Below the pieces are notes generated by a model, which had not been told where the DNA came from, did no database searches, and was given only the letters and a program-made list of their open reading frames with translations. A stretch of 22,435 nucleotides of DNA. Origin: Robiginitomaculum sp. Lineage in GTDB: Bacteria; Pseudomonadota; Alphaproteobacteria; Caulobacterales; Maricaulaceae. Of the stretch, positions 14,676 to 22,241 are shown piece after piece. The stretch lies in contig JAKITZ010000006.1 of assembly GCA_021647805.1 (NCBI GenBank), positions 1-22,435 of the forward strand. Reading direction: 5' to 3'. A program made the translations under genes and the position numbers. Position 1 is the first letter of the stretch. Each line of letters opens with the position of its first letter.

Positions 14676-16466
14676 ATGGGCGATCAAAAAAATATGTTTC
14701 TGGCTATTGCTTTGGCATTGGTTGTTTTGACTATTTACCAGTTTTTGGTAGTTGAACCGGCGGCAAAACAACGCCGAGCAAGCCAAGAAATTCAACAACA
14801 GCTTGCAACACAAGAAAAACAAAATATTGCACCCACCGTTCAGCTTACCAATCAGATCGCTGCTCAGGCAATGCAAGCGGCACAAAAAATTCTCGTTGAT
14901 AGCCCGTCCTTAGATGGCAGCATTTCCACTTATGGCGGTAGGTTTAACGATCTTTTCTTGCGTCAATACCGTGAAGAACTAGGCGAAAATAGTTCAGAAG
15001 TACGGCTGTTAGACCCATCTTTGTCTCGTGGTGGTGAGTTTGCTATGTTTGGCTGGCGTGCTGCTGATGACGGTGCAAATAACACCTTGCCGGGACTTGA
15101 AACAAAGTGGACTTTGGTCAGCGGGCAAAGCCTAACACCGCAAACACCAGTGATGTTCCGATATGAAAGTAGTGAGGGTCTGGTTTTTACCCGCGAAGTT
15201 AGTGTTGATGATCAGTATATGTTTACGATCATTGATAGTGTGCAAAACGATGGAGCAGCTACCAGAACAATTCGCCCGTTTTCTCAAGTACGAAAATATG
15301 GTGACCCGACTATCTTGCCAGAAGACGCGACCCCGATGGACAAGCGCAAACTTCGTGGCAGTTTTGTTTCTCACCAAGGGGTAATTGGTGCCGTTGATGG
15401 CGAGGGAATTAAATATAATTACAAAAAGATTCGCAAAGGCGGTGGTGAGGGAAGCGGCGTTGGCGGCTGGATAGGTTTTACTTCAAAATACTGGCTAACC
15501 GCAATAATTGCCCCCGCCGACGAGGTTTTGGAAACTAATACCAGAATGTTCCGATCAAGTGGTGGTGCCGATGTATTCGAGGCCAGTTTATTAGGTGCGC
15601 CTCGTGAAGTATCACCGGGTATGAGCATACAAATAACACAACGCTTGTTTGCTGGTGCCAAGAAAGTTGATGCATTACAGAGCTACCAGGAAGACTTGGG
15701 AATAGTTAGGTTTGATGAGGCGATTGATTGGGGCTTGTTCTGGTTTCTGACCCGACCTTATTTTGTTGTTCTTGATTGGTTGTACGGCATTTTTGGTAAT
15801 TTTGGTTTGGCGATTATGGCTTTGACCGTAATCATTAAGGCAATTTTCTTCCCATTGGCTAATAAATCATACGAATCTATGGCGCGAATGAAAGCTCTGT
15901 CCCCTAAAATGGAAAAGTTAAAAGAGCTGCACAAAGAAGACAAACAAAAATTACAACAAGAAACTATGGCTTTGTACAAACGTGAAAAGGTCAGCCCGTT
16001 TGGTGGTTGCGTACCGATATTATTGCAAATACCGGTGTTTTTTGCTTTGTACAAAACATTATATATTTCGTTGGAAATGCGGCACTCGCCATTTTATGGC
16101 TGGATCAAAGATTTATCAGAGCCTGATCCGACAGCAATCGGCAATTTGTTTGGTTTAATTCCGTGGGATGCCGCCTCTGTTCCGGTTATTGGTGCAGTTC
16201 TGGCTGTGGGTATCTGGCCATTATTGATGGGTCTAACCATGGGGGCGCAACAATTACTGAACCCGCCAGCACCAGATCCTATGCAGCGTAAAATCTTTGC
16301 CTTTATGCCGGTTGTCTTTACCATTTTAATGGCACCTTTTGCTGCTGGTCTGGTAATTTACTGGACATGGAATAACTTTTTGTCGCTAATTCAACAATAT
16401 ATCATCACAAAAAAGAACGGTGTTGATACACCGTTTGATAAGTGGATACGGAGACTAAAGCGCTGA
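14676..16466 (+). CDS. yidC: Membrane protein insertase YidC
   Basis: Inserts and folds inner-membrane proteins, alone or with SecYEG. The 596-residue length is typical of the Gram-negative form. The N-terminal transmembrane helix is at 7-24, followed by a coiled, Gln-rich stretch (about 30-70) and the large periplasmic beta-domain. The conserved membrane core holds FGNFGLAIMALTVIIKAIFF, the cytoplasmic hairpin KLKELHKEDKQKLQQETM, and FGGCVPILLQIPVFFALYK with further helices to the basic C-terminus WIRRLKR. AAGGA lies about 10 bases before the ATG at 14676. The 3' end overlaps the start region of engB. Confidence 0.98.
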   Translation: MGDQKNMFLAIALALVVLTIYQFLVVEPAAKQRRASQEIQQQLATQEKQNIAPTVQLTNQIAAQAMQAAQKILVDSPSLDGSISTYGGRFNDLFLRQYREELGENSSEVRLLDPSLSRGGEFAMFGWRAADDGANNTLPGLETKWTLVSGQSLTPQTPVMFRYESSEGLVFTREVSVDDQYMFTIIDSVQNDGAATRTIRPFSQVRKYGDPTILPEDATPMDKRKLRGSFVSHQGVIGAVDGEGIKYNYKKIRKGGGEGSGVGGWIGFTSKYWLTAIIAPADEVLETNTRMFRSSGGADVFEASLLGAPREVSPGMSIQITQRLFAGAKKVDALQSYQEDLGIVRFDEAIDWGLFWFLTRPYFVVLDWLYGIFGNFGLAIMALTVIIKAIFFPLANKSYESMARMKALSPKMEKLKELHKEDKQKLQQETMALYKREKVSPFGGCVPILLQIPVFFALYKTLYISLEMRHSPFYGWIKDLSEPDPTAIGNLFGLIPWDAASVPVIGAVLAVGIWPLLMGLTMGAQQLLNPPAPDPMQRKIFAFMPVVFTILMAPFAAGLVIYWTWNNFLSLIQQYIITKKNGVDTPFDKWIRRLKR

Positions 16467-17122
16467 GTAACGAACAACAAACCCCTGACAAAGATAAACT
16501 AGAAGCCGGACGCTTACTGTTTGCTCGTGAGTGCAGTTTTGTCATGGGTGCGGTTGATCTGCAACATTTGCCGCCAGCTGACCTTCCCGAAGTAGCTTTT
16601 GCTGGTCGCTCAAATGTTGGTAAATCTACTTTGCTCAACGCGCTGACCAACAGAAAGTCTTTAGCCAGAGCTTCCAACACACCAGGGCGTACCCGCGAGC
16701 TTAATTTCTTTAATCTTGATGACCGGTTGATGCTAGTTGATCTGCCAGGATATGGTTATGCGCGTACCTCACGGGTTTCAGTTCAAAAATGGACTAAATT
16801 GACAAAAGCCTACCTAAAGGGACGGGCATCTTTGGCGCGTTGTTTTTTGTTGATCGATGGACGACATGGAATAAAACCAATTGATCTGGCAATTATGGAT
16901 GAATTTGATGAAGCGGCCGTTGTTTATCAAATAGTTCTGACGAAAGCTGATAAAGTAAAACAAGTGGATCGACAAGCGCTGCTTGAGAAGACCAAAAAAA
17001 CTATTGCCAAAAGACCAGCGGCACACCCTGATTTATTATTAGTTTCTTCTAATAAGGGTGATGGTATTGCTGAGTTGCGAGCGCAAATAGCAACGTTAGC
17101 AATTACCGCTGAAAAAACATGA
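16442..17122 (+). CDS. engB: Ribosome biogenesis GTPase EngB (YihA/YsxC)
   Basis: Essential small GTPase needed for 50S maturation. All G motifs are present: G1 GRSNVGKS (55-62), G2 TPGRTRELNFF with Thr80, G3 DLPGYGYA (100-107), G4 TKAD (167-170) and G5 VSSNKGDG. The start is uncertain. GTG at 16442 has no clear Shine-Dalgarno and would overlap yidC by 25 bp. A CTG at 16463-16465 lies nine bases after GGAG and overlaps the yidC stop by 4 bp (CTGA), giving a 219-residue protein. The family begins near LEAGRLLFARE, so either is possible. The 3' end overlaps the next gene by 4 bp. Confidence 0.95.
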   Translation: MDTETKALSNEQQTPDKDKLEAGRLLFARECSFVMGAVDLQHLPPADLPEVAFAGRSNVGKSTLLNALTNRKSLARASNTPGRTRELNFFNLDDRLMLVDLPGYGYARTSRVSVQKWTKLTKAYLKGRASLARCFLLIDGRHGIKPIDLAIMDEFDEAAVVYQIVLTKADKVKQVDRQALLEKTKKTIAKRPAAHPDLLLVSSNKGDGIAELRAQIATLAITAEKT

Positions 17123-18159
17123 ATGTGATAATTCGTAATTTTTGGTTTTTATTAACTGGACTTGCTGTCTGGATAATAAGTGCGCCGGCCAACTCTGCCG
17201 GCCAAGAGGTTTGTAATGAAACCAGCTTCATTATTTATTCGGCAGTAGCTTTTACAGAGCAAGACCTATTGATAAGTGAAGGTTGGACAAGATTGCGAGC
17301 CGGAGAATGCCGAACCATCTTACCGGAACCGGTACCCAAGGGAGATATTTTCATTTTTGCTCGTTCGTCTGACGCGCACCGTGGTGGAATTCGTAAATGG
17401 GCTGGTTTGACTTCAATTTGTGTAGACCAAGAAAATTTCTCGGTAACAGCTTTGGCAAATTGTGAAACCTTGGGTCTTGATAGCCGAAATTTTAGAAAAA
17501 TAAACAATGGCTCCTCTACTGAACGAAAGACAAGCTTTACTGAAGTAGAAGAATTTAAAGAACGAGCGGCTTTGGCTGGCTTACAGCGCCTTTTAATGGA
17601 TAATGGCCAAGATATTCGTAAAGTTGATGGCTATGCAGGTCGTCGAACCAGAATTGCAATTAGCAAATACTTAAAAGAGATGAAGGTAGCTAGGCGACCA
17701 AATGATCCGAATTTGATGGATATGCTTGAGAAATCAGCTAGAAAAAACAAACACTTAACCGGTTTGGAGGTTTGTAATGATGCTGATGGAACTCTATGGC
17801 TGTCTTATGCTAAACGACAAAACAAACAATGGGAAAGCCGGGGGTGGTGGACTTTGCAGGCAGGCTTGTGTGTGTCACTGCTTAGTGAACCTCTTTCCAA
17901 AAACGATAAGTTTTACCTTTATGCAAACTTGGTAGAAGAAGGCAATGAAATGCTCTTGGAACAGGGCGATGAAACATTTTGCATATCACGGGTAAAATTT
18001 TCAATCTTTGGCCGTTACACCTGTGCCGTCAGAGGATATTCAGAGGCAAAATTCATGAAAGTACAACCCGAAACTGGGCAGTTAACGCGTATTCGCTTAG
18101 AGGCAGAAGACTTTGTTGGTAGCTTATCGGCTAGTTTGAAAGGCGATATGGTCAAATGA
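17119..18159 (+). CDS. Secreted protein with two DUF1036-like repeats around a peptidoglycan-binding-like linker
   Basis: A 346-residue protein with a signal peptide (hydrophobic 8-20, likely cleavage near NSA at 27). Two copies of a DUF1036-like domain follow. The first begins EVCNET with cysteines 32, 64, 101 and 115. The second begins EVCNDA with cysteines 219, 251, 288 and 302. Spacings are 32, 37 and 14 in both copies. Each has a Gly-Trp...Gly-x-Cys segment (EGWTRLRAGEC and RGWWTLQAGLC). Residues 148-186 (LQRLLMDNGQD...VDGYAGRRTRIAISKYL) resemble a peptidoglycan-binding type 1 fold. The protein is likely periplasmic or envelope-associated, with no known activity. It overlaps engB and the HAD gene by ATGA at each end, so it is a true operon member. 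Confidence 0.75.
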   Translation: MNVIIRNFWFLLTGLAVWIISAPANSAGQEVCNETSFIIYSAVAFTEQDLLISEGWTRLRAGECRTILPEPVPKGDIFIFARSSDAHRGGIRKWAGLTSICVDQENFSVTALANCETLGLDSRNFRKINNGSSTERKTSFTEVEEFKERAALAGLQRLLMDNGQDIRKVDGYAGRRTRIAISKYLKEMKVARRPNDPNLMDMLEKSARKNKHLTGLEVCNDADGTLWLSYAKRQNKQWESRGWWTLQAGLCVSLLSEPLSKNDKFYLYANLVEEGNEMLLEQGDETFCISRVKFSIFGRYTCAVRGYSEAKFMKVQPETGQLTRIRLEAEDFVGSLSASLKGDMVK

Positions 18160-18845
18160 TGAAGCAGCTTAAAAACAGTAGAAGCTGGGTGTTTGACCTT
18201 GATAACACGTTATATCCAACTGATAGTGATTTGTTTGCGCAAATAGACAAAAGAATAACCAGATATGTCTCAAATTTCTTTTCCATCGATCCAATAAAGG
18301 CCAAAGCTTTACAAAAACAATTTTATCTTAACAGCGGTACTACTTTGAATGGCTTAATGGAAAACCATACAGTGCAAGCTGACGATTATCTGGAATTTGT
18401 TCATGATATAGAATATTCAGTCTTACAGCCTGATACGGAATTAGCCGCCGCGATAGATGCGCTGCCGGGAAAAAAACATATCTTTACTAACGGCTCGGTT
18501 ATGCACGCAAAAAATGTTCTTAATGCCCTTGGGCTTGATGGTTTGTTCGATGGAATTATTGATATTAAGGCTACAGGCTATGTGTCAAAACCTGACAAGC
18601 TAGCTTATGATCACTTGATAAGTGCGCTTGATCTTGAGCCGAAGAGATCGGTTTTCTTTGAGGATTTGGCAAGAAACTTATTGCCGGCTTATAAGGTGGG
18701 TTTTACTACGGTTCTGGTTTGTTCTGACAAGGATTGGAGTCACGAGCCTAAAGGCGCTCGTCCAGCTTCAATTGATGACAAGTATGAGCATGTGCATTTT
18801 TCCACTGATGATCTTACCGGGTTTTTGAAAAACACCGCAATTTAA
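18156..18845 (+). CDS. HAD-family phosphatase, pyrimidine 5'-nucleotidase type
   Basis: Haloacid dehalogenase-fold hydrolase of 229 residues, probably removing phosphate from pyrimidine or related nucleotides. Motif I is FDLDNTLYP with nucleophile Asp14 and acid/base Asp16. Motif II is FTNGS with Thr111. Motif III is the lysine in KPDKLAYDH. Motif IV is FFEDLARN with Glu169/Asp170. The all-helical cap between motifs I and II (about 23-95) and the DLDNTLYP start fit the pyrimidine 5'-nucleotidase subgroup. Two ATGs (18156 and 18159) are adjacent; the first overlaps the previous stop as ATGA. Exact substrate unknown. dapD follows by 12 bp. Confidence 0.85.
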   Translation: MMKQLKNSRSWVFDLDNTLYPTDSDLFAQIDKRITRYVSNFFSIDPIKAKALQKQFYLNSGTTLNGLMENHTVQADDYLEFVHDIEYSVLQPDTELAAAIDALPGKKHIFTNGSVMHAKNVLNALGLDGLFDGIIDIKATGYVSKPDKLAYDHLISALDLEPKRSVFFEDLARNLLPAYKVGFTTVLVCSDKDWSHEPKGARPASIDDKYEHVHFSTDDLTGFLKNTAI

Positions 18846-18857
18846 GGAATTAAGCAG

Positions 18858-19670
18858 ATGAATCAACAAACTGCTAAGGCAATTATTGAAGACGCTTATG
18901 CCGGAAATGCAACAAACCAAAGCGATGTTGAAGCAGCCGTACGTGCGGCGTATAATTGGCTTGATGATGGTACTTGCCGCGTGGCGGAGCCAAAACACGA
19001 TGGCGGCTGGAAAGTAAATGTCTGGCTGAAACAAGCGGTCTTACTTAGTTTTGGGTTGTTTCAGTCTGAGGTCGTTGAACGCGGCCCCCTCGGCAATAAC
19101 TTTGATAAAATGCCTAGAAAAACCACAGGCTGGAATGAAACTGACTTCAAAAAGGCAGGCTTTCGCATGGTTCCGCCAGCAAATGTACGCTTTGGTGCTT
19201 ATATCGCCCCAAACGTGGTGTTAATGCCTTCTTTTGTAAATATGGGTGCTTATGTTGGCGCTGGAACCATGATCGATACGTGGGCATCGGTTGGTTCTTG
19301 CGCGCAAGTGGGGGCAAATTGTCATATTTCTGCCGGAACAGGAATTGGCGGAGTGCTAGAACCATTACAAGCTGACCCAGTGATCATCGAGGACAATTGT
19401 TTTATTGGTGCGCGTAGTGAAGTGGTCGAGGGTGTGTTTGTTGGTGAAGGCTCGGTACTGGCTATGGGGGTGTTTATCACCAAAAGTACTAAAATAGTTG
19501 TCCGTGAAACCGGCGAGATAATTTACGGCAGAGTCCCGCCATATTCAGTAGTAGTTCCAGGTACATTGCCAGACCCCAAAGGTGGGCCATCTTTGGCTTG
19601 TGCAGTAATTGTCAAAACAGTTGATGCAAAAACCAGAGCCAAAACCGCGATCAATGATTTACTGCGTTAA
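18858..19670 (+). CDS. dapD: 2,3,4,5-tetrahydropyridine-2,6-dicarboxylate N-succinyltransferase
   Basis: Succinyl-CoA-dependent step of the lysine/diaminopimelate pathway, supplying peptidoglycan precursors. The 270-residue protein has a helical N-terminus followed by a left-handed parallel beta-helix of hexapeptide repeats (for example VRFGAYIAPNVVLMPSFVN and YVGAGTMIDTWASVGSCAQV). The conserved segment HISAGTGIGGVLEP follows, with the family C-terminus around IIYGRVPPYSVVVPG. AAGGA lies nine bases before the ATG at 18858. It is the last gene of the plus-strand run; its stop is 4 bp from the convergent TetR gene, and no terminator hairpin is visible between them. Confidence 0.98.
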   Translation: MNQQTAKAIIEDAYAGNATNQSDVEAAVRAAYNWLDDGTCRVAEPKHDGGWKVNVWLKQAVLLSFGLFQSEVVERGPLGNNFDKMPRKTTGWNETDFKKAGFRMVPPANVRFGAYIAPNVVLMPSFVNMGAYVGAGTMIDTWASVGSCAQVGANCHISAGTGIGGVLEPLQADPVIIEDNCFIGARSEVVEGVFVGEGSVLAMGVFITKSTKIVVRETGEIIYGRVPPYSVVVPGTLPDPKGGPSLACAVIVKTVDAKTRAKTAINDLLR

Positions 19671-19674
19671 GAAT

Positions 19675-20276
19675 TTATGACGGCGCTTGTACTCTTAATG
19701 GTGCCATTGCAATAGCGTATAATTGCTCGATGAAACCAGGGCAGCTTAAACGCTTATAATCATTGCTCAAGGTGGACAAAACCACGCCTTCTACCGCCAT
19801 TGCCGACATTTGTACTGATTGAACTGTAAAGCCTAGATGCTTGGCAATTAAAGCTGCTTGTTCGTCACGGTAGCTGTCCAGATGGTTTTGTAATCCAAAC
19901 GCGGGGGCAAGCGCGTGCAATTTCGCAGTAAGAACTGGTGTGCGGCGACAAATGTTATTACCAGCTTGCGCAATATATCGCTCTTATCTTTATGGGTATT
20001 TTGCAAAACCTTTTGCGCAGCTTCACGTTCTTCTTGTACGTGGGCTTCGATCAGGCTTGCCATAATTGCATCAGAGCTGGGGAAGTATTGGTAAAGAGAT
20101 CCGATGCTAACCTCGGCCTTTTGGACTATATGGTTGGTGGTAAAGGGGATTGTTTCATCTTCCAAAACACGAGCAGCAGCCTGTAATATGGCCTCCACCA
20201 ATTTTATAGAGCGTTGCTGGCGTGGCTGTTTGCGCGCCAAAAGCTTGAGTTTATCTTCTGGTTTAGTTGGTAGCAT
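19675..20276 (-). pseudogene. TetR-family regulator with a one-base frame break
   Basis: The 5' part (20276 to about 19945) encodes a TetR N-terminus: helix-turn-helix FTTNHIVQKAEVSIGSLYQYF at about 44-65, then the start of the ligand domain, to VAAHQFLL. The rest of a TetR C-terminal domain (AKLHALAPAFGLQNH to a stop at 19675) continues in another frame. The span of 602 bp is one base short of 201 codons, so one base is missing between about 19945 and 19920. Unshifted, translation stops at 19848. ATG 20274-20276 follows AAGGA by six bases, so the start is sound. It is divergent from the alpha/beta hydrolase, its probable target. Real mutation and sequence error are both possible. Confidence 0.8.
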
Positions 20277-20306
20277 CAATGATCCTTCCAAAGGCGAGTA
20301 AACCAA

Positions 20307-20321
20307 CGCTTAAAATTAGCG
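20307..20321. promoter_or_regulatory. Possible TetR operator
   Basis: CGCTTAAAATTAGCG, with outer arms CGCT and AGCG, sits in the 57-bp gap between the divergent TetR (20276) and hydrolase (20334) starts. TetR proteins usually bind such palindromes to repress both genes. The arms are only four bases long, so this is tentative. Confidence 0.3.
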
Positions 20322-20333
20322 CACAAATGAAAG

Positions 20334-21257
20334 ATGAGCAATAACTCGCAAATAAAAATTATTCGATCAAGTGTCAAAATAGATGGCCATAGCCTAGCCT
20401 TTGAGCATCCGGCTGGTTTAGACGATCGAGCAGGGCCGGTTTGGCTATTCATACATGGAATTGCGGTTACGCCGGCATTTTGGAAACCGTTGATGCCAGA
20501 GGATTTTGCAAATACAACTCCTTGGATATCAGTTGCTTTGCCGGTTCATTCGCCCGCGCAAGGGTCAGATGGCTTTACTGCCTCTGATGTAATTCCAGAT
20601 ATATTTAACCGCCTAAACGGTGCAATTTTGGATCAAGTTCTACCAAATCGAGATGTCATCGTCGTTGGCCACTCTACTGGTGGATTTGCTGGATTATGCC
20701 TTGCTTTGCATAAGTCAAAACAAGTTCGAGGCGTGATTAGCGTTGGTGGCTTTGCCGATGGTCACTGGAACGGGCTTGAAGGTGATATGCAGCTTATGGC
20801 TCGCAAAGAAAAACTAGGAATATTCGGCCCAACGGCGCTGCGCATTATCTCTTGGCTAACCACCAGGTGGCCGTGGTTGCATGCAAAGACCGCTTCGATG
20901 TTTGCTTATGACCGCAAAATGTTTCTTGCCGATGAGCCAAGTAAAGAAGCTTTGCGGTTGATGCGAAAGTACGCCAGAACGCAAGATCAGGATCAGTTGA
21001 TCGCTTTTTTTGCCGGGATTCGTGATGTGGACATTTGGCAGCAAATTCCCAAAATTAAACAACCAATTTTGATTGTAGCAGGAGAGTTTGATTCAGTAAT
21101 TCCTCATGAGCAAACCATGCGCTTGCAGCAGAACCTGCCCAATAGCCGGTTGATTTTATATAAGGGTATTGGCCACATGATCATGAATGAACATCGTGAA
21201 ACTTTTTGGCGGGATATTATTACTTGGCAACAGCAAACCTTTTCGAAAGATACATAA
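20334..21257 (+). CDS. Alpha/beta hydrolase
   Basis: Serine hydrolase of 307 residues with a complete catalytic triad: Ser114 in the nucleophile elbow GHSTGG, Asp253 in GEFDSVIP and His281 in GIGHMIMNE. The oxyanion loop HGIAVT is near 41-46. Residues 155-210 are a helical lid. There is no signal peptide, so it is probably cytoplasmic. The substrate (ester, lactone or other) cannot be read from sequence. ATG 20334 is preceded by GAAAG. It is divergent from the TetR gene, so it is likely under that regulator. The stop overlaps the next start as TAATG. Confidence 0.88.
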   Translation: MSNNSQIKIIRSSVKIDGHSLAFEHPAGLDDRAGPVWLFIHGIAVTPAFWKPLMPEDFANTTPWISVALPVHSPAQGSDGFTASDVIPDIFNRLNGAILDQVLPNRDVIVVGHSTGGFAGLCLALHKSKQVRGVISVGGFADGHWNGLEGDMQLMARKEKLGIFGPTALRIISWLTTRWPWLHAKTASMFAYDRKMFLADEPSKEALRLMRKYARTQDQDQLIAFFAGIRDVDIWQQIPKIKQPILIVAGEFDSVIPHEQTMRLQQNLPNSRLILYKGIGHMIMNEHRETFWRDIITWQQQTFSKDT

Positions 21258-21629
21258 TGACCTTTACAGAACTGCCGCCTGCTTTGCATGTAGCGTTATT
21301 CTTTGCGACATTTTATTTTCTGGCAGCATTGCTCACCGGTGTTTGGAAATGGCGCTCCATGCTAAGCTCAAAGGAAGGTCAAGCACATAAATATATCGAC
21401 ATAGCCCACCATGCGGCCTTGCATTATGGGCTGGACAATGGTGTTGTCATTAAGCCGCTATATTATACTCGGACTTAAAGGAGACATTACTAATCAACTT
21501 AAAAGTCCGACAAATTCTGCGCGGTTCGGTTTGGTGTTTTTCTTTTTTGGTTCAGTCTTGCCGGGTGTGGCAATCACAATAGGTGCGTTAATTGGATTAT
21601 GGGAAAACCTGCCGAGCGTTCCGCTTTAA
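21257..21629 (+). pseudogene. Small two-helix membrane protein with a frame break
   Basis: The first frame starts at ATG 21257 (TAATG overlap with the hydrolase). It encodes one transmembrane helix (ALHVALFFATFYFLAALLTG) and KYIDIAHHAALHYG before running into a stop at 21478. A second frame, open from about 21405, carries SRYIILGLKGDITNQLKSP and a second transmembrane helix (FGLVFFFFGSVLPGVAITIG) to a stop at 21627-21629. The two frames overlap in 21411-21478. Dropping one base, for example in the GGG near 21428, joins them into a 123-residue protein that reads smoothly. I do not recognise the family. Two separate overlapping small genes are possible, but the second lacks a good ribosome binding site. 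Confidence 0.55.
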
Positions 21630-21632
21630 CAG

Positions 21633-22232
21633 TTAATTTGCAACGCGCTTTTGCAACATGTTGGTTGCAGCTTTGACCTTGCCACCATTGTTTGCAATAT
21701 AAGAAGTTATTTCACTACGTTGTTGCACGGCCAGCCAGATACCAAATGCTTCGAGATCAATAATTTTGCTAATTCCGTCTTTGGTACGCACTCTCCAACG
21801 TACATTTAGTGGTTTTTCTAATGCTCCGCCGGATATAATTGTGTTGACGATTGCATCGCCGGGTTTGCGATCAATAGAGCCGGTAACTATGAGGCTTTCG
21901 CCACCAAATTTGGTTAAATTATCTTGGTATATATTTTTGGCATAAGCATCAAAAGCATGCTTGAAATCATCAAAAACCGCAGAATCAAGACCTCTAGCAT
22001 ATTTACCAAGAACAAAACGCGCCACCTTTCTGCTATCAATAACGCTATCTATAAACTTGCCAAAAGCTACATTCTTTTCAGTTTCGCCAATATATTTGTC
22101 TTGTAATATTTCTAGCCCTGCGAAGGCTTGTTGCTGTACAAATGCTTCTTCAATTGGCCCTGCTTTTGCGTCCGCTGAGATGATCCAGAGAGCCAATATT
22201 GCCGATAAAAAACTACTAATTCGAAAAAACAT
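21633..22232 (-). CDS. mlaC: MlaC-type phospholipid-binding protein
   Basis: Periplasmic carrier of the Mla system, which returns phospholipids from the outer to the inner membrane to keep the outer membrane asymmetric. The 199-residue protein has a signal peptide with likely cleavage after ADAKA (24). The mature domain matches the toluene-tolerance Ttg2/MlaC family: FGKFIDSVIDSRKVARFVLG near 57-76, YARGL, FDAYAKNIYQDNL, and the C-terminal strand-helix WRVRTKDGISKIIDLEAFGI with SEITSYIANNGGK. AGGA lies seven bases before the ATG at 22230-22232. It follows mlaA by 9 bp and converges on the small membrane gene 3 bp away. Confidence 0.92.
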   Translation of the reverse strand: MFFRISSFLSAILALWIISADAKAGPIEEAFVQQQAFAGLEILQDKYIGETEKNVAFGKFIDSVIDSRKVARFVLGKYARGLDSAVFDDFKHAFDAYAKNIYQDNLTKFGGESLIVTGSIDRKPGDAIVNTIISGGALEKPLNVRWRVRTKDGISKIIDLEAFGIWLAVQQRSEITSYIANNGGKVKAATNMLQKRVAN

Positions 22233-22241
22233 AGCTAAATC

